Origin: an uncultured Acidobacteriia bacterium | Lineage (GTDB): Bacteria > Acidobacteriota > Terriglobia > Bryobacterales > Bryobacteraceae | Direction of reading: 5' to 3' | Assembly (NCBI GenBank): GCA_903925975.1 | Contig: CAIYHG010000095.1 | Location: 1-38,501, forward strand | DNA length: 38,501 bases | Shown here: positions 1 to 8,102 of the stretch, one piece after another | Layout: each line of letters opens with the position of its first letter | Position numbering within the stretch: position 1 is the stretch's first letter | Position numbers and translations under genes: made by a program | Notes under the pieces: model-generated | What the model was told of the DNA's origin: nothing | The model's input: only the letters and a program-made list of their open reading frames with translations | Databases searched by the model: none

Positions 1-231
1 AGCCCGCCTCCCGACAAATGCAGAACCTCGCTCGCTCCAGTTGGCAGCCCAATTAGCCGCCGAATCCCCGAGCAATCGCAGAAACGCTGGTGCATGCCGC
101 CGCTCGGCTGAGTTCCCTCGCGCTTACGGACGGATTACGGCGTACGCCCGCGCCCGCTCCAACCGGCCTCGAAAGAACGATAAAGTGAAGGGAGACGCGC
201 TTCGGGCCGGTCCGCGCAACGAATCACCACG

Positions 232-1458
232 ATGTTTAGCCTGATCCTCTGGATAATCGCCCTTAGCCAGATCTACTGGCTCTGGCGGGGGCGGCGCTGG
301 CTGCTCAAGGCAGTCCCCCAGCCGCGCGCCCGCAGGGTGGTTTACGCTGGGGCGCTGGCGCTGTACGCCCTTGCGATCGCTTACAGTTCCGGGTGGATTG
401 GCGGCAGGAACACCCCGGTCTACATGCGGCCCGCCGACGCGCTGCTCTCGGCGCCATTGGCCTGGTGGCTGGCTAGTTCGCTCTTCGCATTCCTGCTGGT
501 ATCGATCTTCTGGACCGGCGTTTCGTTGGTGCGCGCGCCCGTCTGGTTTTGGCGGAAGCTCCGCGCGCCGCGGCCGTCCGCCGGCGCCTCGGGGCTCACG
601 CGGCGCGGTTTCCTTGGGAACACGGCGGCAGTGGTCGCCGGCACGCCCTTCGTTGCCGGGGCTTACGGTCTGCTGCGCGGAAGGCTGAACCTCGAAACGC
701 CGCTCCGGCGCATCCGGCTTCCCCGGCTGCCGCGGGAGTTCGAAGGGTTCCGCATCGCGCAGTTGTCGGATATCCATATCGGCCCGTTCATGACCGAGGA
801 GGAAATCCGCAAGTACGTCGCCATCACCAACTCCCTGAAGCCCGACTTGGTCGCGTTGACCGGCGATTTCGTCACCTGGGACCCCACCACGCAGGAAGCC
901 GTGGTCCGCGCTCTTTCCGGATTGCGCGCGCCCTACGGACTCTACGGTTGCCTGGGAAACCATGACGCCTGGGCGGGCGTGGAAGACTCGATTACCGAGC
1001 TGTTCCGGCAGGCGGGCATTCACATCCTACGGCAGGAATCCGCCGCCATCCGCGCCGGCGCCGCGTTGTGGAATTTGATGGGCATAGACTTCGCCAGCCA
1101 GCGCCCGTTCGGGCCTCGGAGCGAAAGCTTCATGCGGCGTTATCTCGAAGACCTCGGAGGGCTGATGGACCGGAACGCCGTCAATATTCTCCTCAGCCAC
1201 AATCCCGATACGTTCGACCGAGCCGCGTCGATGGGCATAGACCTGAGCCTCGCCGGCCACACCCACGGCGGCCAGGCCGCGCTCGAATTCATCAGCCCGC
1301 AAATCGCGCCCAGCCGTATCGTTACGCCATACGTCTCCGGCCTGTTCGAAAAGCCCGGCGGGCAGTTATACGTGAATCGCGGCCTCGGCACCATCGGTGT
1401 GCCGATTCGCATCGGGGCGCCCCCCGAAATCACCATCTTCGAGCTGACTCGAAGTTAG
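232..1458 (+). CDS. Membrane-anchored metallophosphoesterase (YaeI/YkuE-like)
   Basis: This 408-residue protein belongs to the calcineurin-like metallophosphoesterases. About three hydrophobic segments lie in residues 1-110. A twin-arginine-like stretch (TRRGFLGNTAA, near residue 123) followed by a further hydrophobic segment precedes the enzyme domain. The metal-binding motifs appear in order: SDIHIGP, LTGDFV, GNHDAW, LLSHNPD and GHTHGGQ. This matches the YaeI/YkuE type, which acts outside the cytoplasmic membrane on phosphodiesters such as lipid-linked substrates; the exact substrate cannot be told. ATG 232 is the first plausible start, and no strong ribosome site precedes it. The gene stands alone, followed by a palindrome-rich gap. 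The family call is secure; the substrate is inferred at best. Confidence 0.9.
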   Translation: MFSLILWIIALSQIYWLWRGRRWLLKAVPQPRARRVVYAGALALYALAIAYSSGWIGGRNTPVYMRPADALLSAPLAWWLASSLFAFLLVSIFWTGVSLVRAPVWFWRKLRAPRPSAGASGLTRRGFLGNTAAVVAGTPFVAGAYGLLRGRLNLETPLRRIRLPRLPREFEGFRIAQLSDIHIGPFMTEEEIRKYVAITNSLKPDLVALTGDFVTWDPTTQEAVVRALSGLRAPYGLYGCLGNHDAWAGVEDSITELFRQAGIHILRQESAAIRAGAALWNLMGIDFASQRPFGPRSESFMRRYLEDLGGLMDRNAVNILLSHNPDTFDRAASMGIDLSLAGHTHGGQAALEFISPQIAPSRIVTPYVSGLFEKPGGQLYVNRGLGTIGVPIRIGAPPEITIFELTRS

Positions 1459-1506
1459 CCCGCTCCTCTCACACCGTTTCTGCGCACGATAACGCCGCCA
1501 AGCAAA

Positions 1507-1678
1507 GCCCCTTTCAGGGGCGCTAGAACGTAGCCCCGGGCGCAAGCCCGGGGAGGGCAGGCGATGCGGCCAGCCCCGTAGGGGCGAAAGGAATCTTCCG
1601 CCCCTACGGCGCTGCTACTCCTCTCTTTGCTACCCAGCGCTTGCGCACCGGGCTACTACCTTGCGCCCCTCGTGGGGC
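1507..1678. repeat. Cluster of GC-rich palindromes (REP/RAYT-like)
   Basis: Four hairpin-forming palindromes lie in the gap between the phosphoesterase and the ABC cluster. They are GCCCC/GGGGC (1507-1511/1517-1521), CCCCGGGC/GCCCGGGG with a GCAA loop (1534-1541/1546-1553), an 11-bp perfect stem CCGTAGGGGCG/CGCCCCTACGG (1576-1586/1599-1609), and GCCCC/GGGGC with a TCGT loop (1665-1669/1674-1678). All share the AGCCCC..GGGGC core. They look like dispersed palindromic repeats of the REP kind, though no RAYT transposase is in the window. They may also end transcription of the phosphoesterase gene. Confidence 0.6.
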
Positions 1679-1745
1679 TTGCGGAGACGCAGCCCCCCGC
1701 TCTGTAATTTGCGGCCCGCCCCGCCGCCTGACACAATGGGGGGAC

Positions 1746-2732
1746 ATGCCGCCCGGGGTGTGGCGCCAGAGCCTTCCGGAGCAGTCGCTTGGAGTTCGGG
1801 ACCTGTCGATTGACCTGGTCCGCGCGCCAAACATCTATCTTCCGGTTGTGACCGGAGCGTCCTTCGAAATTCCCCCGGGGAGCATCGTCGGATTGTTCGG
1901 TGAATCCGGCTGCGGCAAGACCACTCTGGCATTGGCCCTGATGGGGCTGCTCCCTCCGCGGAAATATCGCGTTACCGGCTCGGCGCTTTGGGAGGGACGC
2001 AATCTCTTCGAACGGAACGAGCGCGAGTGGGAGGCGGTTCGCGGCGCGGGGATCGCCATGCTCTGTCAGGACTCCCTGCTGGCTCTGAATCCGGTGCTGC
2101 GCGTGCGCGAGCAACTCTCCGAGGCTCTTCGCGCGCATGGGCTCGCACGGAAATCTGTCGAGGCGCCTCTTGCGCTGGCCGGTCTCGATCCCTCGCGCCG
2201 GATACTCGACGCCTACCCGCACCAGATCAGCGGAGGCGAACGCCAGCGCGTGGCAATTGCTCTGGCGCTGGCGTGTGAGCCGCGCCTCGTGATTGCCGAC
2301 GAACCTTTCACGGCTCTCGATGCTCCCCGGGCGCTGGAACTTTCCGACTCGTTCCGCTCCATGCGGGACGAGCTGGGGATTTCGTTTCTGTTGATCGGCC
2401 ACGACCCTGCGGCGCTGGCGCGCGTGGCCGACTATTCGCTGGTGATGTACGGCGGCTCGATCGTCGAGCGGGGCGATCCGCGCGAAGTGCTCCGCGCGCC
2501 CCTGCATCCCTACGCCGCAGCGCTTCTGCGGGCGCTTCCGGACCTGTCGCGGCCCGGCGAAGCGCGTCCGGTTCCAATTCCGGGGAATCCGCCGGGCCTG
2601 GAGGAGCGCGCGGCCGGCTGCGGCTTTGCCCCGCGCTGCGCCGAGCGGTTGGAGCGGTGTGCGGCCGAGGCGCCGCCTGAAGTCTTAGTTGGAGAGCGCG
2701 GAAGGGTGCGCTGTTTTCGCTATGGCGGGTGA
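1746..2732 (+). CDS. Peptide-type ABC transporter ATP-binding protein (DppD/OppD-like)
   Basis: This is an ATPase of an oligopeptide/dipeptide/nickel-type ABC importer, about 328 residues from ATG 1746. The reading frame is open further upstream, but homology starts near LGVRDLSIDL, so 1746 was preferred; a G-rich run precedes it closely. It has Walker A (GESGCGKTT), the signature ISGGERQR, Walker B (LVIADEPF) and an H-loop (LIGHDP). The C-terminal extension, with the cysteine-containing stretch AGCGFAPRC, is the OppD/F-type domain of this subfamily. It is the first gene of an overlapping four-gene unit with the partner ATPase and two permeases. The ligand could be peptides, nickel or sugars and is not decided by the sequence. 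Confidence 0.92.
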   Translation: MPPGVWRQSLPEQSLGVRDLSIDLVRAPNIYLPVVTGASFEIPPGSIVGLFGESGCGKTTLALALMGLLPPRKYRVTGSALWEGRNLFERNEREWEAVRGAGIAMLCQDSLLALNPVLRVREQLSEALRAHGLARKSVEAPLALAGLDPSRRILDAYPHQISGGERQRVAIALALACEPRLVIADEPFTALDAPRALELSDSFRSMRDELGISFLLIGHDPAALARVADYSLVMYGGSIVERGDPREVLRAPLHPYAAALLRALPDLSRPGEARPVPIPGNPPGLEERAAGCGFAPRCAERLERCAAEAPPEVLVGERGRVRCFRYGG

Positions 2733-3504
2733 GCCTCTTCTGAGCGTGCGCGGGCTATCGAAGCGCTATCCGGGCGCTGCCGGGTGGGCTATGCGCGACG
2801 TGTCGTTCGAGGTCGAAGCGGGCGAATCCCTCGCGCTCTGCGGCCTCTCGGGAGCGGGCAAGTCCACTCTGGCCCGCTGCCTGGCGCAGTTCGAACAACC
2901 CGATAGCGGCGAGATTCTGTTTCAGGGACGGTCCACCGCATCGTTGGGCGCCAGCGAGCGTGCGGAGTTGAGGACCCAGATTCAAATCGTGCTGCAGCAG
3001 CCGGCAGCCAGTCTGAATCCCCGCTTCACGGCGGAAGAAATCGTCTCTGAGCCGCTCGTCATTCAGCGCCGGGGCGAGCCGGCCGCACGAGCCAGGCGCG
3101 CAGCCGAGTTGCTGGAACTCGCCGGCCTTCCGGCGGGCTCGGGGCGCAAGCGCGCTCTCGAATTCAGCGGCGGCGAGCGGCAGAGGCTGGCGATCGCGCG
3201 CGCTTTGGCGCTCGGTCCCAAACTGCTGATCCTCGATGAGTCGCTCTCCGGCCTCGACCTTTCCGTGAAGGCGCAAATTCTCGATCTGCTGTTGGAATTG
3301 AAGCAGCGGTTGTCGCTCGCCATGATCCTCGTCAGCCACGATCTCGCGCCCGCCGCCCAATTCGCGGACCGGATCGCGGTGATGGATGGCGGGTCAATCG
3401 TGGAATGCGCGGCAGCCGGCGATCTGTTTACCCGCCCCGCGCACCCGCGCACCCGGGAACTCGTGGCCGCGGCTCTCGCCCTGGCCTCAGGAGCCGCTTT
3501 ATGA
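2722..3504 (+). CDS. Peptide-type ABC transporter ATP-binding protein (DppF/OppF-like)
   Basis: This is the second ATPase of the importer, about 260 residues. It has Walker A (GLSGAGKST), a Q-loop (VLQQPAASLNP), signature FSGGERQR, Walker B (LLILDESLSGLD) and H-loop (VSHDL). The start is placed at ATG 2722, inside the 3' end of the preceding ATPase gene (11-base overlap), because the protein then begins with MAGEPLLSVRGLSKRY, as family members do. It ends shortly after the ATPase core and lacks the longer C-terminal oligopeptide domain of its partner. The two ATPases would form the heterodimer that powers the two permeases downstream. Confidence 0.92.
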   Translation: MAGEPLLSVRGLSKRYPGAAGWAMRDVSFEVEAGESLALCGLSGAGKSTLARCLAQFEQPDSGEILFQGRSTASLGASERAELRTQIQIVLQQPAASLNPRFTAEEIVSEPLVIQRRGEPAARARRAAELLELAGLPAGSGRKRALEFSGGERQRLAIARALALGPKLLILDESLSGLDLSVKAQILDLLLELKQRLSLAMILVSHDLAPAAQFADRIAVMDGGSIVECAAAGDLFTRPAHPRTRELVAAALALASGAAL

Positions 3505-4466
3505 ATTACGCGGCGAGGCGCGCTCTACAGGCCGTTCTGCTGGTGGTGGCGGTTTCGGCGATTTCGTTCGCGCTAGCCAGCCTTGCGCCGGGCGATTACT
3601 TTTCGGAGATGCGCCTGGACCCGCGGGTATCCGCCGAGACCATTGCCGCGCTGCGGGCGGAAGCCGGCGCGGATAGGCTGCTGCCCGTGCGCTACGTCCG
3701 CTGGGCCGCATCCTTCGCGCGCGGGGATTTCGGCGTTTCGCTGGCGTACCGCGCCCCTGTTGCGCCCCTGCTTTGGCCGCGTATGCGCGCCACGCTGCTG
3801 CTGACCGTAGTCGCAACGGCGCTGGCCTGGCTGCTAGCCATCCCGCTGGGCGTGTGGTCGGCCACCCAGCGGAGCGGATGGCGCAATGGATTATGGAACG
3901 CGGCCTTCTCCATTCTGCTCAGCGTTCCGGAACTGCTGCTGGCCATCCTGTTTCTTGCATTCGCCGCGCGCAGCGGTCTGCTGCCTGCCGGCGGGATGAC
4001 CTCGCCCGAGTTTGCGGGCATGGGCGCCGGGGCGAAGCTCGGCGATATCGTATCGCGCCTCGCTCTGCCTGCCGCCGTGCTGGCCCTGGGAATGTTGCCG
4101 GTTCTGGCGCGGCATGTGCGCGCCGCCATGATTGAAGCGATGGACGCGCCGTTCGCGCTAGCGGCCCGCGCGCAGGGCATCCCTTCCAGGCGCCTGCTCT
4201 TTCATCACGTTCTGCCGGCGGCGCTGAATCCGCTGATCTCGCTCTTCGGTTTCTCGCTGGGAACTCTGCTCAGCGCATCGCTGTTGATCGAAGTGGTGAT
4301 GGGCTGGCCCGGCCTCGGCCCCTTCTTTCTGAATGCCATCATGGCCCGTGATTTCCCGGTGGTGCTGGCCGTGATCGTATTCTCCACGGCGCTGCTGGCG
4401 GCCGGAAACATGGCGGCGGATCTGCTGCTCTATCGCGCGGACCCGCGGATACGGTTCAAGACATGA
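3501..4466 (+). CDS. ABC transporter permease (DppB/OppB-like)
   Basis: This is an inner-membrane permease of about 321 residues with the usual six hydrophobic segments. The coupling (EAA-type) loop is recognisable as ARAQGIPSRRLLFHHVLP followed by ALNPLISLFGF and the MGWPGLG stretch near the C-terminus. ATG 3501 is supported by an AGGAG ribosome site at 3489-3493 and by the ATGA overlap with the stop of the preceding ATPase gene. The N-terminus (first helix, then a loop with LAPGDYFSEM) fits the DppB group. It works with the DppC-like permease directly downstream. Confidence 0.92.
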   Translation: MNYAARRALQAVLLVVAVSAISFALASLAPGDYFSEMRLDPRVSAETIAALRAEAGADRLLPVRYVRWAASFARGDFGVSLAYRAPVAPLLWPRMRATLLLTVVATALAWLLAIPLGVWSATQRSGWRNGLWNAAFSILLSVPELLLAILFLAFAARSGLLPAGGMTSPEFAGMGAGAKLGDIVSRLALPAAVLALGMLPVLARHVRAAMIEAMDAPFALAARAQGIPSRRLLFHHVLPAALNPLISLFGFSLGTLLSASLLIEVVMGWPGLGPFFLNAIMARDFPVVLAVIVFSTALLAAGNMAADLLLYRADPRIRFKT

Positions 4467-5437
4467 CGGCGCGCGGCAAAATCGTTATCGCCGCGGCCGC
4501 CTTGGCCGCGATGCACTTCGCGGCTGCCCTGGCGGGTTTCATCGCTCCCTACGACTACGCCGAGCAGCATCGCGATTATCCCTACGCGCCGCCCGCGCGC
4601 GTGCGGTTCTTCGATGCGGCGGGCCGGTTTCACCTCAGGCCGTTCGTCTACGCGCTAGCGCCAGATGGGCCCGGGTCTTACAGGCAAGATACGGCGCGCG
4701 CGTATCCGGTCCGGCTCTTTGTGAACGGGCGCCTGTTCGGCACGGATTCCGGCGGCCCGCTGTTCCTCCTGGGTTCGGATGGCTTCGGCCGCGACGTCTT
4801 CTCGCGCGTGCTCTACGGCGCGCGCGCATCGCTGTTCACGGGCATAGCCGCTGCGTGTATTGCGCTGGCACTCGGGCTGCTGGCCGGCGTTGCAGCCGGG
4901 TTCTACGGGGGTTGGCCCGACCGCCTCATTATGCGCGGCGCCGAACTGGCGCTGGCGCTGCCCTGGCTCTATCTGCTGCTGGCCGTGCGCGCCTTCCTGC
5001 CGCTGCACATCACCGTGGCGCAGACGTTCGCGCTTCTGGCTGCGATCATCGGGGGAATCGGGTGGGTGCGGCCGGCGCGGCTGATTCGCGGCGTCACTCT
5101 GAGCGGACGCGAGCGCGAGTATGTTTCCGCCGCCCGCGGCTTCGGCGCTTCCGATTGGTATCTCATGCGCCGCCACATCGTTCCGATGACCTCGGGAGTT
5201 TTGATCACCCAGGCGACGGTCCTGATCCCGCAGTTCGTTCTGACGGAGGTGACGCTGTCGTTTCTTGGTTTGGGCGTGGGCGAGCCCATGCCAAGCTGGG
5301 GAAACATGCTGGCCGAAGCGCGGCAGTACCACGCCCTGATTCTGCACCCATGGCTTCTGGCGCCCGCCCTTGCCGTGATCCCCGTGCTGCTGGCATATCT
5401 CGTACTAGCCGATGCGTTGATCGGGCGCCCCGATTGA
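4463..5437 (+). CDS. ABC transporter permease (DppC/OppC-like) with long first loop
   Basis: This is the partner permease of about 324 residues, starting at ATG 4463 in an ATGA overlap with the previous stop. After the first membrane helix there is a long hydrophilic stretch, about residues 30-100 (YDYAEQHRDYPYAPPARV and onward), before the family motif GSDGFGRDVFSRVLYGAR. The coupling loop SAARGFGASDWYLMRRHIVP and the C-terminal LSFLGLGVGEPMPSWGNML are typical of DppC proteins. The loop seems longer than in classical DppC and more like microcin C/YejE-type permeases, but that comparison is from memory. Confidence 0.92.
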   Translation: MTARGKIVIAAAALAAMHFAAALAGFIAPYDYAEQHRDYPYAPPARVRFFDAAGRFHLRPFVYALAPDGPGSYRQDTARAYPVRLFVNGRLFGTDSGGPLFLLGSDGFGRDVFSRVLYGARASLFTGIAAACIALALGLLAGVAAGFYGGWPDRLIMRGAELALALPWLYLLLAVRAFLPLHITVAQTFALLAAIIGGIGWVRPARLIRGVTLSGREREYVSAARGFGASDWYLMRRHIVPMTSGVLITQATVLIPQFVLTEVTLSFLGLGVGEPMPSWGNMLAEARQYHALILHPWLLAPALAVIPVLLAYLVLADALIGRPD

Positions 5438-5790
5438 CGCGCGATAAGAATTTCCGATCCCGCGCATAGAAACGTTCCGTTTGCCTTGGCGCCCGCGGCG
5501 CCGGAAGATGGTCTCAGCCGAAGACGCACCCTTTCCGGCGCCTGACCCCGGATAAGAGAAGTCGCGGCCTTCGTTCGCAATTCCGCGGTGAAGCCGGCCA
5601 CGCTCAACTGGGCGTACACCCGAGACGCCTTGGGCCGGTTTCGCTTCGGGGTTCCCGGCCTAGTGCCACCCGAAGGAAAAATCCGCCCCCGGCCAATTGA
5701 CCTCCGCCTACTGTAGTTCTATACGTACGCCAATCGTAGAGACTGACCCCAATTCGCGTTACACTAGGCGCGTCGGGCGGGGCCCAAGCT
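5438..5790. other. 353-base gap between transporter and binding-protein operon
   Basis: No convincing gene was seen here on either strand. A short hairpin GGCGCC-cgc-GGCGCC lies at 5488-5502, about 50 bases after the permease stop, and could be a weak terminator although no T-run follows. A candidate promoter at 5697-5725 is listed separately. Confidence 0.55.
5697..5725 (+). promoter_or_regulatory. Candidate sigma-70-type promoter for the SBP-sigma-CHAT operon
   Basis: TTGACC (5697-5702), a 17-base spacer and TATACG (5720-5725) lie about 65 bases before the TTG start at 5791. The -35 box matches five of six consensus bases and the -10 box four of six. This suggests that the binding-protein/sigma/CHAT genes are transcribed separately from the four ABC genes. 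It was found by eye only. Confidence 0.4.
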
Positions 5791-7533
5791 TTGACCAACT
5801 GGCGTTATCCAACGTTAATAATGCTCGCGCTGGCTGGTTCTGCGTTCGCGGAGCAGGAGGAACGCCTCGTTCTAAAACAACTCTCGGGAAACCCCGGCGG
5901 CAGTCTGAAATATTCCCTTCGCTCCGAACCCAAGACGCTGAATCCAGTGACCGCAACGGATGCGGTCTCGAAGGAAGTGATTCAGCGGTTGAACGCGGAT
6001 CTCATCCACATCAATCGCGAGACGCAGCAAACCGAACCCGCTCTCGCCAAGTCGTGGAAGGTGTCTGCCGGGGGGCGGGCGTACGTACTGGAGCTCCGGC
6101 GCGGGCTCCGGTTTTCCGACGGCGCGCCGATGGACGCGCGGGATGTCGTATTCAGCTTTCAGGTCTACCTCGACGAGAAGACGCATTCCCCGCAAAGGGA
6201 TCTCCTGATCCTGAACGGCAAGCCGATCACCGTTCGCCAGACCGGCACGTTCCAGGTGGCATTCGATTTGCCGGAGCCGTACGCGGCGGCCGAGCGCTTG
6301 TTCGACGGCTTCGCCATACTGCCGCGCCATGTGCTCGAAGGCGTCTGGAAGGCCGGTAAGCTGGCCGATGCTTGGGGCCTCGGCTCTCCTCCCTCGCAGG
6401 TTGTTGGCATGGGTCCGTTCCGCCTGAAGGAATATGTACCGGGCGAACGCCTGGCGCTGGAGCGCAATCCTTACTACTGGAAGGCTGACCGCAACGGCAA
6501 CCGCCTACCGTATCTTGCGGAGGCCGTCTTCACGTTCGCCGGGTCCGAGGACATGGAGACCTTGCGATTTCAGTCCGGCGAGACGGACGTGATCAGCCGC
6601 GTCGGGGCCAAGAATTTCGCGCTGCTCGCCCGCGACCAGGCGCAGCGCGGCTACGCGATGCGCGCGCTTGGCCCAGGGCTCGAGTACAGCTTCCTGTTCT
6701 TCAATTTGAACGACGTGTCGCATTTGTCTTTGCCGCAGGTGAGCGCGCGCCAGCGTTTTCTCGGCCGCAGGGCCTTCCGCGAGGCGGTATCGCGCGCGAT
6801 AGACCGCGACGCCATCGCGCGTCTGGTCTATCTGGGCTACGCCGCGCCGCTGGCGGGGCCCGTTCCGGCCGGAAATCGCGCGTGGGTTAATGGCAGCCTG
6901 CCCAAGCCGGCGCCTTCGGTGGCGGCCGCGAGAGGGTTGCTGGCCGCGGATGGATTCAGTTGGTCCCGCGACGGAGCCTTACTCGACCCTGCCGGCGCGA
7001 GAGTGGAGTTTTCCATTGTCACTTCGGCGGGGAACGCCGACCGCGTTCAGATGGCCACGCTGATCCAGAGCGACCTGAAGGAACTAGGCATCGACGCGCA
7101 CGTGGTCGGTTTGGAATTTCGCAGCCTGCTCGACCGGGTGCTGCGGACCAAGGACTACGACGCGTGCCTGCTCTCGCTGGCCAGCGGCGATGCCGATCCG
7201 AATCCCGATATCAACGTCTGGCTTTCGAGCGGCGGCACGCACCTGTGGAACCCCGGGCAGCAAACGCCGGCCACTCCGTGGGAAGCCGAAATCGACGGCC
7301 TGATGCGCCGGCAGATGGTCGAGTTGCGCTACGCCGAGAGGAAGCGCCTCTTCGACCGGGTGCAGGCGATTGCGATGCGGGAACTGCCGGTGACCCCGCT
7401 GGTGAGCCCCGCAATCCTGGTGGGCGCGAGGCAGGGGCTGGGCAATTTCCGGCCGGCGGCCATGGGCGATCACGTTCTCTGGAACATTGAGGAACTGAAC
7501 TGGCAGGCGCGGCCAGGCGGTGCGGGCCGATGA
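5791..7533 (+). CDS. Peptide-type ABC transporter substrate-binding protein (SBP family 5)
   Basis: This is an extracytoplasmic solute-binding protein of about 580 residues, the usual size for the DppA/OppA family. The signal peptide (MTNWRYPTLIMLALAGSAFA, cleavage likely after AFA) is complete only if translation starts at TTG 5791; the next ATG (5821) would cut it short. Family features include LRSEPKTLNPVTATDAVS, the ALAKSWKVS stretch and LRRGLRFSDGAPMDARDVVFS. It probably serves the importer encoded just upstream, although 353 bases and a candidate promoter separate them. Its stop overlaps the start of an ECF sigma factor gene (ATGA), which is unusual for a binding protein and suggests a regulatory link. 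Confidence 0.92.
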   Translation: MTNWRYPTLIMLALAGSAFAEQEERLVLKQLSGNPGGSLKYSLRSEPKTLNPVTATDAVSKEVIQRLNADLIHINRETQQTEPALAKSWKVSAGGRAYVLELRRGLRFSDGAPMDARDVVFSFQVYLDEKTHSPQRDLLILNGKPITVRQTGTFQVAFDLPEPYAAAERLFDGFAILPRHVLEGVWKAGKLADAWGLGSPPSQVVGMGPFRLKEYVPGERLALERNPYYWKADRNGNRLPYLAEAVFTFAGSEDMETLRFQSGETDVISRVGAKNFALLARDQAQRGYAMRALGPGLEYSFLFFNLNDVSHLSLPQVSARQRFLGRRAFREAVSRAIDRDAIARLVYLGYAAPLAGPVPAGNRAWVNGSLPKPAPSVAAARGLLAADGFSWSRDGALLDPAGARVEFSIVTSAGNADRVQMATLIQSDLKELGIDAHVVGLEFRSLLDRVLRTKDYDACLLSLASGDADPNPDINVWLSSGGTHLWNPGQQTPATPWEAEIDGLMRRQMVELRYAERKRLFDRVQAIAMRELPVTPLVSPAILVGARQGLGNFRPAAMGDHVLWNIEELNWQARPGGAGR

Positions 7534-8102
7534 GCGCGCCCCACGCCGATTGGACTAACACGCAACTGGTAGAGGCTTGCACCGGCGGTGACGACCGCGC
7601 CTGGTTCATCCTGGTCGATCGATACAAGAATCTGGTGTACTCCATCCCGCTGAAGTTCGGCGCCCCGGCGCAGGACGTGGCGGATATCTTTCAAGCCGTC
7701 TGGCTCGATCTGTTCAATGAACTCCCCAATTTGCGCGAGCCCGAAGTTCTCCATGTTTGGCTGGCTCGCGTTACGCTGCGCAAGTGCTACCGCTGGCGGC
7801 GCGAGCAGCAAGCGTCCGCGACGGATGGCGACTGGGACGCCGAGCTCGAGCAATATGCGGATGGGGCCGAAATCGCTCCCGAGCAGATGGCCGGCCTCGA
7901 ACGCGAACAAATGTTGCGCGAGGCGCTGGACGAATTGCCGCCGCGCTGCCGTAAGATGATCGAGCTTCTCTTCTTCGCGCAGCCTCCCATGCCTTATGCC
8001 GAAGTTGCCAAGAACCTGAACCTTGCGATCGGCTCGATCGGATTCATCCGCGGCCGCTGCCTCAAACGCCTGAAGCGCGCGCTCGAAGGGAAGGGCTTCT
8101 GA
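7530..8102 (+). CDS. ECF-type RNA polymerase sigma factor
   Basis: This is a 190-residue sigma factor with the two-domain ECF layout. Region 2 lies at about residues 10-80 (LVEACTGGDDRAWFILVDRY, then VADIFQAVWLDLF and VWLARVTLRKCYRWRRE). Region 4 lies at about 125-188 (LDELPPRCRKMIELLFF, PYAEVAKNLNLAIGSIG, RGRCLKRLKRAL). ATG 7530 overlaps the stop of the binding-protein gene (ATGA), and its own stop overlaps the start of the CHAT gene (TGATG), so the three genes are probably translationally coupled. No anti-sigma gene (zinc-binding cupin-like or one-helix membrane protein) is next to it. The target promoters are unknown. Confidence 0.93.
   Translation: MSAPHADWTNTQLVEACTGGDDRAWFILVDRYKNLVYSIPLKFGAPAQDVADIFQAVWLDLFNELPNLREPEVLHVWLARVTLRKCYRWRREQQASATDGDWDAELEQYADGAEIAPEQMAGLEREQMLREALDELPPRCRKMIELLFFAQPPMPYAEVAKNLNLAIGSIGFIRGRCLKRLKRALEGKGF

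Noticed and set aside
1-231. Possible gene or leader upstream of the metallophosphoesterase
   Set aside because: Short arginine-rich frames only; no ribosome site or motif. The edge of the window prevents further judgement.
5604-5798. 64-codon open frame on the minus strand in the gap before the binding-protein gene
   Set aside because: It would overlap the candidate promoter and the binding-protein start, and shows no motif.
5791-5820. TTGACC...TAATAA promoter-like sequence inside the start of the binding-protein gene
   Set aside because: The spacer is about 19 bases and it overlaps the signal-peptide codons; the match is probably coincidental.
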